Of a stretch of 64,000 nt of DNA, positions 26,646 through 37,807 are shown in pieces. Source of the DNA: Trebonia sp963785645 (GTDB lineage: Bacteria > Actinomycetota > Actinomycetes > Streptosporangiales > Streptosporangiaceae); contig CAWAWG010000014.1 of the NCBI GenBank assembly GCA_963785645.1, positions 186,001 to 250,000 of the forward strand, in the 5' to 3' direction. A model generated the notes under the pieces. The model was not told where the DNA came from, did no database searches, and worked only from the letters and a program-made list of their open reading frames with translations. The first letter of the stretch is position 1, and each line of letters begins with the position of its first letter. A program made the position numbers and the translations under genes.

Positions 26646-27562
26646 CACCGGCGATCTCGGTTACCGGGCTGACCCGGAGATACCCCGATCACACAGCTCT
26701 CAACGACATCAACATCGCGATCAGCGGCGGGACCATCACCGGCCTGCTCGGCCGCAACGGCGCCGGCAAGACCACGCTGCTGCGGATCCTGGCCGGCCAG
26801 GAGTTCCCGTCATCCGGATCGGTGCGGGTCCTCGGCGCGCCGCCGGCCGAGAACGAGGAGGTGCTGCGCCGCCTGGTGTTCATCCGCGAGGACCAGGTCT
26901 ACCCGGACATCAAGGTCGGTCAGGCGCTGCGCGCCGCGTCCTGGTTCTGCCCGAACTGGGACTCCGCGCTGGCGTCCTCGCTGCTCGACGACTTCGGCCT
27001 GCGGGCGGGCAAGGCGGTCAAGTACCTGTCGCGCGGGCAGCGCTCGGCGCTCGGGATCACGATCGGGCTGGCCGCCCGCGCCGAGGTGACGCTGTTCGAC
27101 GAACCCTACGCAGGCCTGGACGCGGTCGCCCGGCAGATCTTCTACGACCGGCTGCTCGCGGACTTCGCCGAGTTCCCCCGCACGGTGCTGCTGTCCACGC
27201 ATCTCATCGACGAGGCCGCCGCGCTGTTCGAGGGCGTCATCGTCATCGACCGGGGCCGGGTCGTCCTGGACGCGGCGGCCGACGTCCTGCGCGGCGTCGC
27301 CACCCGGGTGAGCGGTCCGTGCCTCGCGGTGGACGCGCTCACCGCGGGCAGGACGGTGTGGGAGCGGCGGCGGCTCGGCTCCCAGGCATCCGTCGTCATG
27401 GTCGGGCCGCTGTCTCCGGACGACCGCGAGCGGGCCCGGTCGTCCGGACTCGACCTGACCCCGCTGTCCCTGCAGCAGATCGTGGTGCAGGCGGCGGCCG
27501 GCGTCCTCGCCGCCGCCCCCGAGACCGAGACCGGCTTGGCGACAGAAAGGACGAACGCATGA
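26642..27562 (+). CDS. ABC transporter ATP-binding protein
   Basis: 306 residues. Walker A GRNGAGKTTLLRIL, signature LSRGQRSALGI (variant of LSGGQ), Walker B EVTLFDEPYAGLDAV, H-switch LLSTHLIDEAA. Such single-domain ATPases with a YtrA-type regulator power small exporters linked to resistance against cell-envelope antibiotics. The ATG overlaps the regulator stop, and its own stop overlaps the permease start. Confidence 0.92.
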   Translation: MTPAISVTGLTRRYPDHTALNDINIAISGGTITGLLGRNGAGKTTLLRILAGQEFPSSGSVRVLGAPPAENEEVLRRLVFIREDQVYPDIKVGQALRAASWFCPNWDSALASSLLDDFGLRAGKAVKYLSRGQRSALGITIGLAARAEVTLFDEPYAGLDAVARQIFYDRLLADFAEFPRTVLLSTHLIDEAAALFEGVIVIDRGRVVLDAAADVLRGVATRVSGPCLAVDALTAGRTVWERRRLGSQASVVMVGPLSPDDRERARSSGLDLTPLSLQQIVVQAAAGVLAAAPETETGLATERTNA

Positions 27563-28242
27563 ATACCTGGGTCAAGGTGGCCCGCTTCAACCTGGTGTGG
27601 CGGGCCAACTATCTCCTGCTGCCGTGGATCCTCCCGTTGGGCTTCGCCGTAGGTGCCCTTACCGTCGGCCGCGGCCCCGGCCATAACGCAACCGGATACC
27701 TGATTAGCTTCTTCCTCTTTTTCGCCGTGCAGGGCTGGCAGGCCATCGGCCAGTCGCTGCCGTTCGGTCTCACGCTCGGCGCCAGCCGCCGGTCTTTCTA
27801 CTCCGGCACCGCACTGGCCGGGATGGCCCTGGCCCTGGTGTCCGGCCTGGTGCTGACCGCGCTGCAGGCGATCGAGCGGGCCACCGACGGCTGGGGGCTG
27901 TCCATGCGCTTCTTCCGGGTGACGTACCTGATGAACGGCCCGTGGTACGCCACCTGGCTGACCTCGGCCGTGGGCCTGTTCGCGCTGTTCGTATACGGGA
28001 TGTGGTACGGAATCGTGCACCTGCGGTGGGGCATGCTCGGCACGTTCGCGTTCATCGCGGCCCAGGCGCTTGTGGTGGTCGCCGTGAGCCTCGTCGTCAG
28101 CTTCGCGCACTGGCACGTCTTTGCCAGTCCCGCCGGGTCCTCGGACGGCCTGACCGCCCTCGGCCTGACCGGAGTCGTCGCCGCGCTGGCAGTGCTGCTG
28201 CTGGCCGGCGGCCGCGCCACCATCCGCCGCGCCACGGTCTGA
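27559..28242 (+). CDS. ABC transporter membrane protein
   Basis: 227 residues from ATG 27559 (ATGA overlap). About six hydrophobic segments are visible: YLLLPWILPLGFAVGAL, FFLFFAVQGWQAIG, GMALALVSGLVLTAL, WLTSAVGLFALFVYG, FAFIAAQALVVVAVSLVV, LTGVVAALAVLLLAGG. No exporter signature beyond that, but position fixes it as the permease partner of the preceding ATPase. Its TGA overlaps the next small ATG. Confidence 0.85.
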   Translation: MNTWVKVARFNLVWRANYLLLPWILPLGFAVGALTVGRGPGHNATGYLISFFLFFAVQGWQAIGQSLPFGLTLGASRRSFYSGTALAGMALALVSGLVLTALQAIERATDGWGLSMRFFRVTYLMNGPWYATWLTSAVGLFALFVYGMWYGIVHLRWGMLGTFAFIAAQALVVVAVSLVVSFAHWHVFASPAGSSDGLTALGLTGVVAALAVLLLAGGRATIRRATV

Positions 28243-28421
28243 TGCTGGCCTTTCTCCGCCCGGGGGCCGACCCGGGCCCGTTGTCCCGTCCGCCGCAGCA
28301 GCGGGCCTCGGACGCCGACCGGGACACCGCCCTGGCCATCCTCCTGTGCGCGGCCGCCGCCGACGGCCGTCTCACGATGGGGGAACTGGACGAGCGGCCG
28401 GGGTCCGCGCTGACCGCCTGA
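28242..28421 (+). CDS. Truncated DUF1707-like protein
   Basis: 59 codons starting at the ATG that overlaps the permease stop. The segment RASDADRDTALAILLCAAAADGRLTMGELDER matches the start of DUF1707 (usually RxSDADRE...AxxEGRLTLEEFDERL), but the domain is cut by a stop just after it. Probably the shortened relic of a longer actinobacterial DUF1707 membrane protein, or a small standalone copy. Confidence 0.55.
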   Translation: MLAFLRPGADPGPLSRPPQQRASDADRDTALAILLCAAAADGRLTMGELDERPGSALTA

Positions 28422-28492
28422 CGCGTCAGGTTCAGGGGGATCCGCCAGCCGACGTACCGCTCCCGTCGCTCTGCCGAGAGCGGGCGGGGCGC

Positions 28493-30837
28493 CTAGAGCG
28501 TGCGGACCGGGGCGGCCTTCGGCAGGGTGGCGGCACGGGAAGACAGGAGCGGGTCCCGGGCGTGGGCGGCGCGGGCGGAGAGGAAGAAGGCCGCGGTGAC
28601 CGCGGCGGCCAGTGCGGCGGCCAGCAGGGCGGCGATCATCGCCGGGGACAGGCCCGCGGCGATGCCCCAGCCCAGGCCGCTCCCCTGGCCCTGGGCGTTG
28701 ATCAGCCGGGGGGCGACGGCGAGCCCGGCGGCGACTCCGGCGACGATACCGATCGCGGTCACGATCGTGGTGCTGACCACCAGCGTCGCCATCACCTGGC
28801 GCGGCGTCAGGCCCATCGCCTTCGAGTATGCCCGGCTTCATGCACGTGGTCGCGCAGGCCAACGTCGGTCGCGGTGAGCAGGTTGGCCATGGCGATCAGC
28901 ACGAGGATGACAACCGCGACCACGATCACCACGCGCACCACCCCGAGCCTGTCCGCCGGGTTGGCCGCCACCTCGATATCGAGCCGGCTGTCCGACGCCC
29001 GCAGCAGTCTCGCGCGTGCGGCCTCGGCGGAAACACCCGGCTTGAGCACCAGGCTGTAGAACGTCGCGCTCGCCGCGGGCAGCGCGTCCATGCCGAAGTC
29101 GACCACGTCCCCGCCGTTGTCCGGTTCGATGGTCCGCCCGACGATATGCAGGATGACCGGCACGCCGTCGATGGTCGGGTCGACATACTGCCCGACCTTG
29201 ATGTGCATCAGGTCGAGGAATCCCTGGCCGGCGACCGCCTCCCCGGCGGAACGGAACATCCGTCCCTGCACCACCTGGAACGGGTAAGGCGTCCGCGCGG
29301 TGCCCATCGCGCGGGCGATGAACGTGCCGTTGTCGCCGGGCAGCAGCGTGTCGAACTGCGCACCGGGATAGCTCGCGCTGACCTGGGGGTCGGCCGCGAT
29401 GAGGCGGGTTGTCTGGCTGTCGCTGAGCGGACCGCCGGTGTAGACGGTCAGCGCGCCGGCCAGTCCGATCCGGCCGGGGTCGGCCGTGAACGCGCCCACG
29501 GTAGACCAGACGGCAAGAGCGATGGTGATCATGGCGAGGGGAATGGCGACGCCCGCCACGGTGAGCGCCGCGGGCAGCCGCCGCGTCAGCGCGTCGCGCA
29601 CGCCGAGTACCAGCGGGGCAGGCAGCCGGAAGAGCAGAGACAGCCGGGCGACCGGCGACAGGTGACCGCCGGGCGGGCTCGGCTGCACGGCGGCAACCGG
29701 GGAAACCCGGCCGGCCCGCCAGGCGGGGATGGCCGTGGCGATCAGCACGGTGACGATGGCGCCCGCTGCGACCAGCGCCGACTGCGTGCCGGGGAGCGGG
29801 GCGAGGGTGACGCCGATTCCCGCGGCCGGGTGGACAAACGTCGGCAACGTCGCGATCTGGGCGGTCGCCAATCCGAGAGCCGTGCCCGCCAGTCCGAGCG
29901 AGAACTGCTCGGCGAGGAGCATCCGCACCACCTGGCCGGGGGTGAAGCCGAGGGCCTTGAGCATCGCGAGGTCCCGTCGCTGCATCAGCACCCGGCCGGA
30001 CGTGACGTTGGCGATCGCGCACGGCGCGGCGACCAGCGCGATGATCCCGAACAGCGCGAGCAGTTCACCGAGCAGCCGGTCGTCGCTGGCCATCGAGTCC
30101 ATGACCTGCTGCCTGGTGGTAACGCGCTCAACCGGCGAATTCACGATCGGGTTGTAGGCGTTGAATGCGTCCTGGGTGACCTGGGCGGTGCCGTCGGCCG
30201 ACGGGTCGGCGAGCCGCAGCCCGACGACCTCCGTGGTCTCGCTTACCGTGGGCTCGACCTGGGCCAGCAAGCCCGGCTGGGCCCAGATCAGACCCGGCGT
30301 CCACTGGGGATAGAAGCCCTGGTCGGCGGTGTCCGCGATCCCGATTACCTGCATGCGGACCGTGGTGCCGTCGACGCCGTCGAGGACGATCCTGCTGCCC
30401 AGGCCCACTCCGGTGGCGGCCGCGAACGAGGCCTCGATGACCACGCCGCGCGGCTGGCCGGCCCGCAGCCAGGTGCCGCCGACCACAAGCGGCGCCGACA
30501 TCGCGGGCAGCGTCGGCGTCATCCCGTCCAGCTGCACGTGGGACTTCTGCGCGCCCTGCACCAGGGTCGCCGCCGCGGCGTCGTAGGGTGCGGCCACCTC
30601 GGTGACACCGGGCAGGTCGTGCAGCGGGCAGGCCGAGGTCCCGCCGGCGAGGTAGACGAGCACGTCCGCGCCGTCGGTCCGGTTGAACAGCTGCTGCCAG
30701 GGGTTGAGCGCGCCCTCGAGCATCATGACGGCCAGGACCAGCGCGGCCACCACCGCGGCGATGACCGCCACCGTCACGGCGGACTGGGCTCGATGGGCGC
30801 GCAGGTCGGCCCGCACCCAGCGCAAGGCGCCGCGCAC
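28493..30837 (-). CDS. MacB/FtsX-type ABC permease (frame breaks near 28,815-28,835)
   Basis: Start GTG 30837, one base after the ATPase stop. The N-terminal ~676 residues run continuously: N-terminal helix, a large periplasmic-type domain (MacB_PCD-like), FtsX helices (LLALFGIIALVAAPCAIANVTSG, ALGFTPGQVVRMLLAEQF), a second extracellular domain. The last ~107 residues (MGLTPRQVMATLVVSTTIVTAIGIVAG) lie in another frame. Two extra bases about 12 bp apart would restore EAGILKAMGLTPRQV, the normal fourth-helix region. The duplicated FtsX layout is typical of large actinobacterial exporters for lipids or peptides. Confidence 0.88.
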
Positions 30838-30838
30838 G

Positions 30839-31689
<851 letters not shown>

Positions 31690-31693
<4 letters not shown>

Positions 31694-32202
31694 AGAAGTT
31701 CCTCCTGGCAGCGTTCCAGCCAGTCCAGGTCCGCTTGCAGGTGCAGGACGGCCCCCTCGACCAGCAGCCGGGCCGCGGGGGTCGCGCGGTCCATGCTTGC
31801 CTGCATGTCCATTAGGTTCCGCATTATGCCGAAATAATGGCGGCGCTGGGAGTTGATGAGCTCCATCCGGTCCGCCAGGCCCGCCATCGGCGCGAGGACG
31901 AGCTTCATGAAGAACTCGTCCCGGACGCGCGGCCCCTCGATCGGCTCGGTGACCCACTCGTCGAGATGCTCGCGCCCGGCCGGGGTCAGCTCGTACACCT
32001 TCTTGTTGGGACGGCTGTCCTGCTCGACATCCTGGCTGCGGACGAGTCCGTCCTGTTCAAGCCGCTTCAGGGTGACGTAGATTTGCCCGATATTGGGTGA
32101 CGGGTACGCCTGCCCGAAGGTCTGCTCAAGTGCGAGCTTCAGCTCGTAGCCATGGGCCGGTTCCTTCGCGAGTAGCGCCAGCAGGGGCTGCCGCACCTTC
32201 AT
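31690..32202 (-). CDS. PadR-family regulator
   Basis: 170 residues. The winged helix KVRQPLLALLAKEPAHGYELKLALEQTFG...PNIGQIYVTLKRLEQDGLVRS is followed by the DKKVYELTPAGREHL-type wing and a C-terminal helical dimerisation part. First gene of the minus-strand operon with the MacB-type transporter, so it should repress that operon. GGAGG-like site just ahead of the ATG. Confidence 0.93.
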
Positions 32203-32321
32203 GCCTCCTCAACTGGAGCCGCGTTGCGTTCATCGATTATCCCCGCAGACCCGTTTTTTGTCCCGCCTTGGTTGGGCGAGTCACCGGGACGTGCCCGGCA
32301 GGTTACAGCTTGGTAAGCCCG

Positions 32322-32353
32322 TTGACACCTACATAACGCATGTGCATAACATG
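32322..32353 (+). promoter_or_regulatory. Promoter and palindromic operator in the padR/sugar-transporter divergent region
   Basis: TTGACA (32322-32327), 17 bp, then CATAAC (32345-32350). A palindrome CATGT-GCATA-ACATG (32339-32353) covers the -10 region. The promoter reads toward the binding-protein gene at 32398. The palindrome could be bound by the divergent PadR protein (known PadR sites contain ATGT/ACAT arms) or by an unlinked sugar repressor. Confidence 0.5.
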
Positions 32354-32397
32354 AATGTATCCCAAAACCGGGGACTGCCCAATGGAGGGCTGGTGAT

Positions 32398-33685
32398 ATG
32401 AGTATGAGGTACGCGATCCTCGCCGCTGCCACGGCCGTGATCACGGCAGGCCTCGTGCTCACGGCGGGATGTGCACCGGACAGCTCTCCATCGGGCGGGA
32501 CCGCGCCGTCGGTCGACGGGAAGGGACCGATCACGTTCGCCGTCGGCAGCGACGACGCCGACATCTTCAAAAACCTGATCAAGCCGTGGAACCTGGCGCA
32601 CCCGACCCAGCAGGTCACGCTCACGCTGCTGCCCGAGGCGGAGAACGGGCAGCTCGCACAGCTCACCGCCAACCTGCAGGCGGGCAGCTCCACCTACGAC
32701 GTGATCGCCATGGACGTGATCTGGACCGCGGAGTTCGCCGCGGCGGGGTGGATCATCCCGCTCGAGTCGAGCACGTTCCCGCTCGGCGACTTCCTGCGGC
32801 CCGCGGTCGACACCGCCATGTACAACGGTCACCTGTGGGCGGTGCCCTACTACAGCAACGCGGAAGTGCTCTACTACCGCAAGGACATCCTGGGGGCGGC
32901 GGGGAAGCTGCCGCCGAAGACGTGGGCGCAGCTCGCGGAGCAGGCGGAGACCGTCGCGCCAAAGTACGGCCTGCAGGGCTACGCCGGGCAGCTCGCCCCC
33001 TATGAGGGGCTGACCGTCAACTTCGCCGACGCGATCCAGTCGGCGGGCGGGTCCATCCTCTCGCCCGCCGGAAACGTGACCGTGAACTCGCCGCAGGCGC
33101 GGGCGGGACTCAGCTTCCTCGTGAACGGGCTGCATGCGGGGTGGATAGACCCGTCTTCGCTCGACTACGAGGAGGAGTCGTCCGGGACCGAATTCCAGTC
33201 GGGCAAGCTGCTCTTCCTCAACAACTGGCCGTTCATCTACGGCCAGGCGCAGCCAGCCCGGCAACAAGGTCTACGGCAAGGTCGGCGTAGCCCCGCTGCC
33301 CGGGCTCGACGGCCCGGGGTCAAGCTCGCTCGGCGGCGCGAACCTGGCCGTCAGCGCGTTCTCCAGGCACCAGGCGACGGCCATCGCGTTCATCAGCTAC
33401 CTGACCAGCCTGCAAGAGGAGCGGCAGCTTCTCGTCGACAGCGGCTTTCCGCCGGTGTGGACATCGCTGTACTCCGACCCCGCGATGGTCAAGCAGTTCC
33501 CCTACCTGCCCGTGGTCAAGCAGGCCATCCTGACCGCACAGCCGCGGCCCTCGATCGTCGACTACGACCAGGCCAGCCTGGCGATCTCCAGCGCGGTCTA
33601 CCAGGCGCTGACCAATAAGAAGACGCCGCAGCAGGCCTTGACCGAGCTGGATGGGCAGCTCACCCAGATCATCAAAGACGGGTAA
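32398..33685 (+). CDS. ABC sugar-binding lipoprotein 1 (frame break near 33,250)
   Basis: Lipoprotein signal ending VLTAGC, then an extracellular solute-binding protein of family 1: FKNLIKPWNLAHPTQQVTLTLLPE, STYDVIAMDVIWTAEFAAAGWIIPL, VPYYSNAEVLYYRKDIL, FLNNWPFIYG. One extra base at about 33,250 (CAGCCAG) shifts the frame; the next frame resumes NKVYGKVGVAPLPGLDG and runs to the stop at 33685, TLTELDGQLTQIIKDG-like end. Full length would be about 429 residues, normal for CUT1 binding proteins. It delivers a di- or oligosaccharide to the permeases downstream. Confidence 0.88.
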
Positions 33686-33692
33686 TGCGGCG

Positions 33693-33748
33693 TTTTCATC
33701 CCGCTATGGGGCGTCGGCCGGATATCCGGCGCGAACGCAGGATGAAAA
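33693..33748. repeat. Nested inverted repeat between the two binding-protein genes
   Basis: Outer arms TTTTCATCC (33693-33701) and GGATGAAAA (33740-33748) enclose a perfect 14-bp palindrome GCCGGATATCCGGC (33717-33730). It could fold as a transcript hairpin that tunes expression between the first and second binding protein, or act as an operator. Confidence 0.6.
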
Positions 33749-33823
33749 AGTTCTTCGCTTCCACAGTAAGCCGGACTCGTTCCGGATCATCATGATTACT
33801 CTCCGTAGTTAGGTGGTATCTCA

Positions 33824-35114
33824 ATGTATAAGAAGAGAACCGTGCCCTGGCGCGCCGCCACGATCAGCGTCGGCGCGATCGCGCTGGCGGCGGGCACCGC
33901 GGCCTGCAGTTCCGGCGGCGGGTCGAGTTCCTCGGTCGCGGCCAGCGCACCGCAGACCATCGTGTTCGCCGAGTCCGGACTCGGCACCGAGGGCGCGCAG
34001 ACGCAGGTCGCGATCAACGCCTTCGAGAAGGCCAACCCGAACATCAAGGTCACCGTCCAGGTGCTGTCGTCGGACTCGACGACGTACCTGTCGCAGCTGG
34101 AGCACGACTTCATCTCGGGCTCGTCGACGCCCGACGTGTTCGAGTCCGACGTGACGTACCCGGCGAAGTTCGCCCAGGCGGGCTGGGTGCTGCCGCTGAC
34201 CCAGTTCAGCCCGAACACGAGCCAGTTCTTCGCGCACCGAGGTCGCCGCCGGCACCTACAACGGGACCCTGTACGCGATGCCGTGGTTCGACAACCCCGA
34301 GGGCCTGTTCTACCGGACCGACCTGATCAAGACCCCGCCGACCAGCCCGGCGCAGGTGGTCAGCGACGCCCAGGCGGCGATGAAGGCCGACAAGTCGCTC
34401 AAGGAGGGCATCGCCTTCGAGGCGGACAAGTACGAGGGCGCGATCACCGCGTTCCTCACCGTGGACTCGGCGTTCGGCGGGAAGCTCGACCCGTCGAACG
34501 TGAACACGCCGGGCAACGTGGCCGCGCTGAACTGGCTGCACGACGCCATCTACAAGAACAAGATCGCTCCGCAGGCGGTGACCAGCTGGCAGGAGGGCCA
34601 GGTCCAGCAGCAGTTCTCGTCGGGGTACACGCCGTTCGCGATCAACTACCCGTTCGTCGAGGCGCAGACGGCGGCGCCCGCCGTCCAAGGGCACATCGGC
34701 TACATCCCCTTCCCGGCGGGTGCGGGCGGAACGCCCGGCTCGGCGCTCGGCGGCGAGATGCTGGCGATCAACGCCAAGACCGCGCACGCCGCGGCGGCCT
34801 ACAAGCTGATCCAGTACCTGACCAGCCCGCCGGTGGAGACCGCACGCGCGATCGCGGTCGGTGACCCGCCGTCTCTGCCCAGCGCGTACACGTCCGCGCT
34901 GTACGGCAAGGCGCCGTACTTCCAGGACGTGAAGACGCTGAACAGCTACTCCGCGCCGCGCCCGGTGACGCCGAACTACCTCCAGGTGTCTTCCGACCTG
35001 CAGACGCTGTTCTCGTCGGTGTTCGCGAACTCGGGCTCGAACGCGGCTTCCTCCGCGTTCGCGGCCGGAGCGGCGTCCATCAAGTCCGACGCGGCAGCCA
35101 CACCAGGCAGTTAA
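33824..35114 (+). CDS. ABC sugar-binding lipoprotein 2 (frame break near 34,235)
   Basis: Start ATG 33824; lipoprotein signal ending AAGTAAC. A second family-1 solute-binding protein: IVFAESGLGTEGAQTQVAINAFEKANP, STPDVFESDVTYPAKFAQAGWVLPL. An extra base at about 34,235 shifts the frame; the next frame continues TEVAAGTYNGTLYAMPWFDNPEGLFYRTD to the stop at 35114. The restored length is about 430 residues. It is only moderately like the first binding protein, so it is not a recent duplication. Directly followed by the two permeases, it is the more likely cognate partner. Confidence 0.88.
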
Positions 35115-35120
35115 GCACCA

Positions 35121-36200
35121 ATGCCTGAGAAAGTAACCGCGGGCAACGAAAGTCCCGGCGGCGACGGAACCGGCAAGGCCGGTGTGGTCGTCAAAGAAGG
35201 CACGGGGGCGGAAGGGCGGCCCGCTCGCGCGGGCCGCCCGGCCCTGGTCAAGCGCCTGACTCCCGAGCGGCGGCGGCCGGCGGCGGTCGGGCACGCGCGC
35301 GAGACGGGCGACCGGCGGCTCGGCTACCTGCTGGTGGCGCCGGTGGTCATCCTGCTGCTCGCCATCACCGCCTACCCGCTGATCTACAACATCTGGAACT
35401 CGTTCCACTTCGACAACCTGTCCTACGGCGGCCTGCCGCACAACTTCGTCGGCTGGAAGAACTTCACCACGATGTTCGACTCGGCCGCAGTGGGTGTCGG
35501 CGCTTGAGCGGACGCTGGTGTTCACCGTGGTGACGATCGTGTTCGACATCGTGGTAGGGCTCGGCCTGGCGCTGATGATGCACCGCAAGTTCCGCGGCCG
35601 CGGCTTCCTGCGCGCCTCGATCCTGGTGCCGTGGGCGATGCCGACGGTGGTCTCCGCGATGCTGTGGAAGACGATGTTCGACCCGAGCGCGGGCTTCGTC
35701 GACTACATCCTCGGCGCGTTCCACCCGGCCTGGTCGAGCCTCGCCTGGCTCAACGCCAGCGTCTGGCGGTCGTGGGTGGCGATCTTCATCGCGGACTCGT
35801 GGAAGAACATCCCGTTCGTCGCGATCCTCCTGCTGGCCGGCCTGCAGGTCATTCCGAACGACGTCTACGAGGCGGCCAGGATCGACGGCGCCTCCTGGTG
35901 GCAGTCGTTCACCCGGGTGACGCTGCCGATGCTGAAGCCCGCGATGTCGGTGGCGCTGATCTTCCGCACGCTGCAGGCGCTGCTCGTGTTCGACGTCATC
36001 TACATCATGACCGGCGGCGGCCCCGGCACCTCGACGGAGAGCCTGTCGTATCCTGAACTACAACACCTTCATCATCAACACCGACTTCGGTCTCGGCGGC
36101 GCGATGTCCATCATCCTGGTCCTGCTCGCCCTCGCCGTGTCGTTCATCTCGTCAGGGCGATGCGCCCATCGACCTCATGAAAGGGGGTGGCCCGCGATGA
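35121..36200 (+). CDS. CUT1 permease, MalF/SugA type (frame breaks near 35,487, 36,053 and 36,150)
   Basis: ATG 35121, 6 bp after the binding-protein stop. An N-terminal basic, Pro/Arg-rich tail precedes LGYLLVAPVVILLLAITAYPLIYNIWNSF. The EAA loop EAARIDGASWWQSFTRVTLPML, which docks the ATPase, is intact. Three net +1 shifts interrupt the frame. The corrected reading ends SLSYLNYNTFIINTDFGLGGA, a last helix and RQGDAPIDLMKGGGPR before TGA 36200. The stop overlaps the next ATG (ATGA), which supports the reconstruction. Confidence 0.87.
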
Positions 36201-37095
36201 CCAGCGCGGTCGTTCCCTCCGTCGCGGGCCGGGCCTCACCGCCGGCCCCGGGTCTCCGCACGGAAGGTCGTCCGGGAGACGCTGTTCTACCTCGCGGTCG
36301 TCATCGTGGTGCTGATCGCGCTGTTCCCGTTCTACTGGATCCTGCGCACCTCGCTGCTGTCCAACCAGCCAGGTCGCGGCGGGGGTGGGCGGCGCCAACG
36401 GCATCATCCCCTCGCACCTGTCCGGCGCCGCGTACACCAACGTGTTCACCCAGGGGTCGTTCCTGACGCCGCTGGTGAACAGCGTCATCGTCGCGCTGGC
36501 GACCACCGTGGTCACGATCATCGTCGGCTCGATGGCCGGCTACGCCCTGGCGCGGCTGCACATCCGGGGGGCCGGCGCGATCCTGGGGTTCATCCTGCTC
36601 GCCGGGTTCTTCCCGGTGCTCGCGATGATCGGGCCGCTGTTCCTGGTGCTGCGCTACCTCGGGCTGCTGAACAACATCTACCCGCTGATCATCGTCTACC
36701 TCGTCTATACGCTGCCGATCGCCACGTGGCTGCTGAAGAACTTCTTCGAGCAGATCCCGGCGGAGCTTGAGGACGCCGCACTCGTCGACGGGGCGACCCG
36801 GCTGCAGGTGCTGCGGAAGGTGGTCATCCCGGTCGCCGTTCCCGCCGTGTTCACCGCCGCCATCTTGTCCTTCATCCTGGCCTGGAACGACTTCGCGTTC
36901 GCGGTGTCATTCCTGACTTCCACGTCGCACTTCACCGCGCCGCTGGCCATCACCACATTCGGCCAGAGCCAGTTCCAGACCTTCTACAACCTGATCGACG
37001 CGGCGGTGGTTATCATCTCGATCCCCATCGCGCTGCTCGTGCTTTTCGCACAGCGCCGCATCGTCTCCGGCCTGACCGCGGGCTCGTTCCGCTAG
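36197..37095 (+). CDS. CUT1 permease, MalG/SugB type (frame breaks near 36,245 and 36,375)
   Basis: ATG 36197 overlaps the first permease stop. After a short tail the corrected frame gives VRETLFYLAVVIVVLIALFPFYWILRTSL. A second shift then opens the long intact part GGANGIIPSHLSGAAYTNVF to the end, with the EAA loop ELEDAALVDGATRLQVLRKVVIPV. ELEDAA..DGAT is typical of SugB/MalG-type permeases for trehalose or maltose-like sugars. No ATPase gene follows; CUT1 systems often use an unlinked MsiK-type ATPase in actinobacteria. Confidence 0.88.
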
Positions 37096-37213
37096 CAGCC
37101 GTTCCTTTACCGGCAAGGCCAAGATCAAAATCAAGAAGTCAGCGTCAATAAGTAGTCAGAACGGGTCCGTGCTCCGCTTGGTCGCGCCACGTTTCTGATC
37201 CTGGCGCGGCGGG

Positions 37214-37241
37214 GAGCGGGAGGGCGTCAGCCCTCCCGCTC
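37214..37241 (-). terminator. Terminator hairpin after DUF3145 gene
   Basis: A perfect 12-bp stem GAGCGGGAGGGC with a GTCA loop, overlapping the stop codon of the DUF3145 gene. It also lies beyond the convergent permease gene and may serve both. Confidence 0.65.
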
Positions 37242-37734
37242 AGCCGGTCGCGTTGAGCCAGCGGACGGGGGCGCCGTCGCCTGCCCGGCGGAACGGCTCA
37301 AGCTCGTTGTCCCACGCGCCGCCAAGCAGCTTCTCTAGTTCCTGCTCCAATAGCACCTTGCCGCTGGCACCGAGGGCGATCGCGGCGCGGACCTTGTTCT
37401 CGGGGATGAGGATGTCGCCATTGGCACCCGTCGTGGTGGCGAAGAGCCCGAGATTGGGCGTGCAGCAGTAGCGCATAGCGTCGCAGCCGACTGACGCTTC
37501 CTCGGTGACCTCAAAGCGCAGTCTCTTCCAGCCGGCCAGGGCGGACGTGATAGCGCCTGCGGTGCCCGGCTGACCTTTCCACGTCAGCTCAGCACGAACA
37601 GACCCCGGGGCAGCTGGCTGACTGACCCAGGGCATACTGACAGCCGTCCCGACGACCCCCGCCACTGCCCACTCAATGTGAGGGCACAGCGCGGGTGGCG
37701 CCGAATGGACCTGCAGAACGCCGTAAACCGACAC
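37240..37734 (-). CDS. DUF3145 family protein
   Basis: 164 residues from GTG 37734 behind GGGAGG; the longer frame upstream is not supported. YGVLQVHSAPPALCPHIEWAVAGVVG, the WKGQPGTAGAITSALAGWKRLRFEVTEE middle, ANGDILIPENKVRAAI and the end GAWDNELEPFRRAGDGAPVRWL are the family landmarks. DUF3145 is confined to actinobacteria and of unknown function; conserved Cys/His at the start (HSAPPALCPH) may bind metal. Confidence 0.92.
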   Translation of the reverse strand: MSVYGVLQVHSAPPALCPHIEWAVAGVVGTAVSMPWVSQPAAPGSVRAELTWKGQPGTAGAITSALAGWKRLRFEVTEEASVGCDAMRYCCTPNLGLFATTTGANGDILIPENKVRAAIALGASGKVLLEQELEKLLGGAWDNELEPFRRAGDGAPVRWLNATG

Positions 37735-37807
37735 CGGTGCCTCCCTGCCTAAGACGAGGTTCGCCTTCCCCTGCGGCCTCATCGAGCGCGGTAAGCGTCC
37801 TGACGCA

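Noticed and set aside
32398..37095. Programmed +1 ribosomal frameshifting in the sugar importer genes
   Set aside because: There are seven breaks in five kilobases without a shared slippery codon or stop context, and unrelated genes show the same. Sequence error explains it better.
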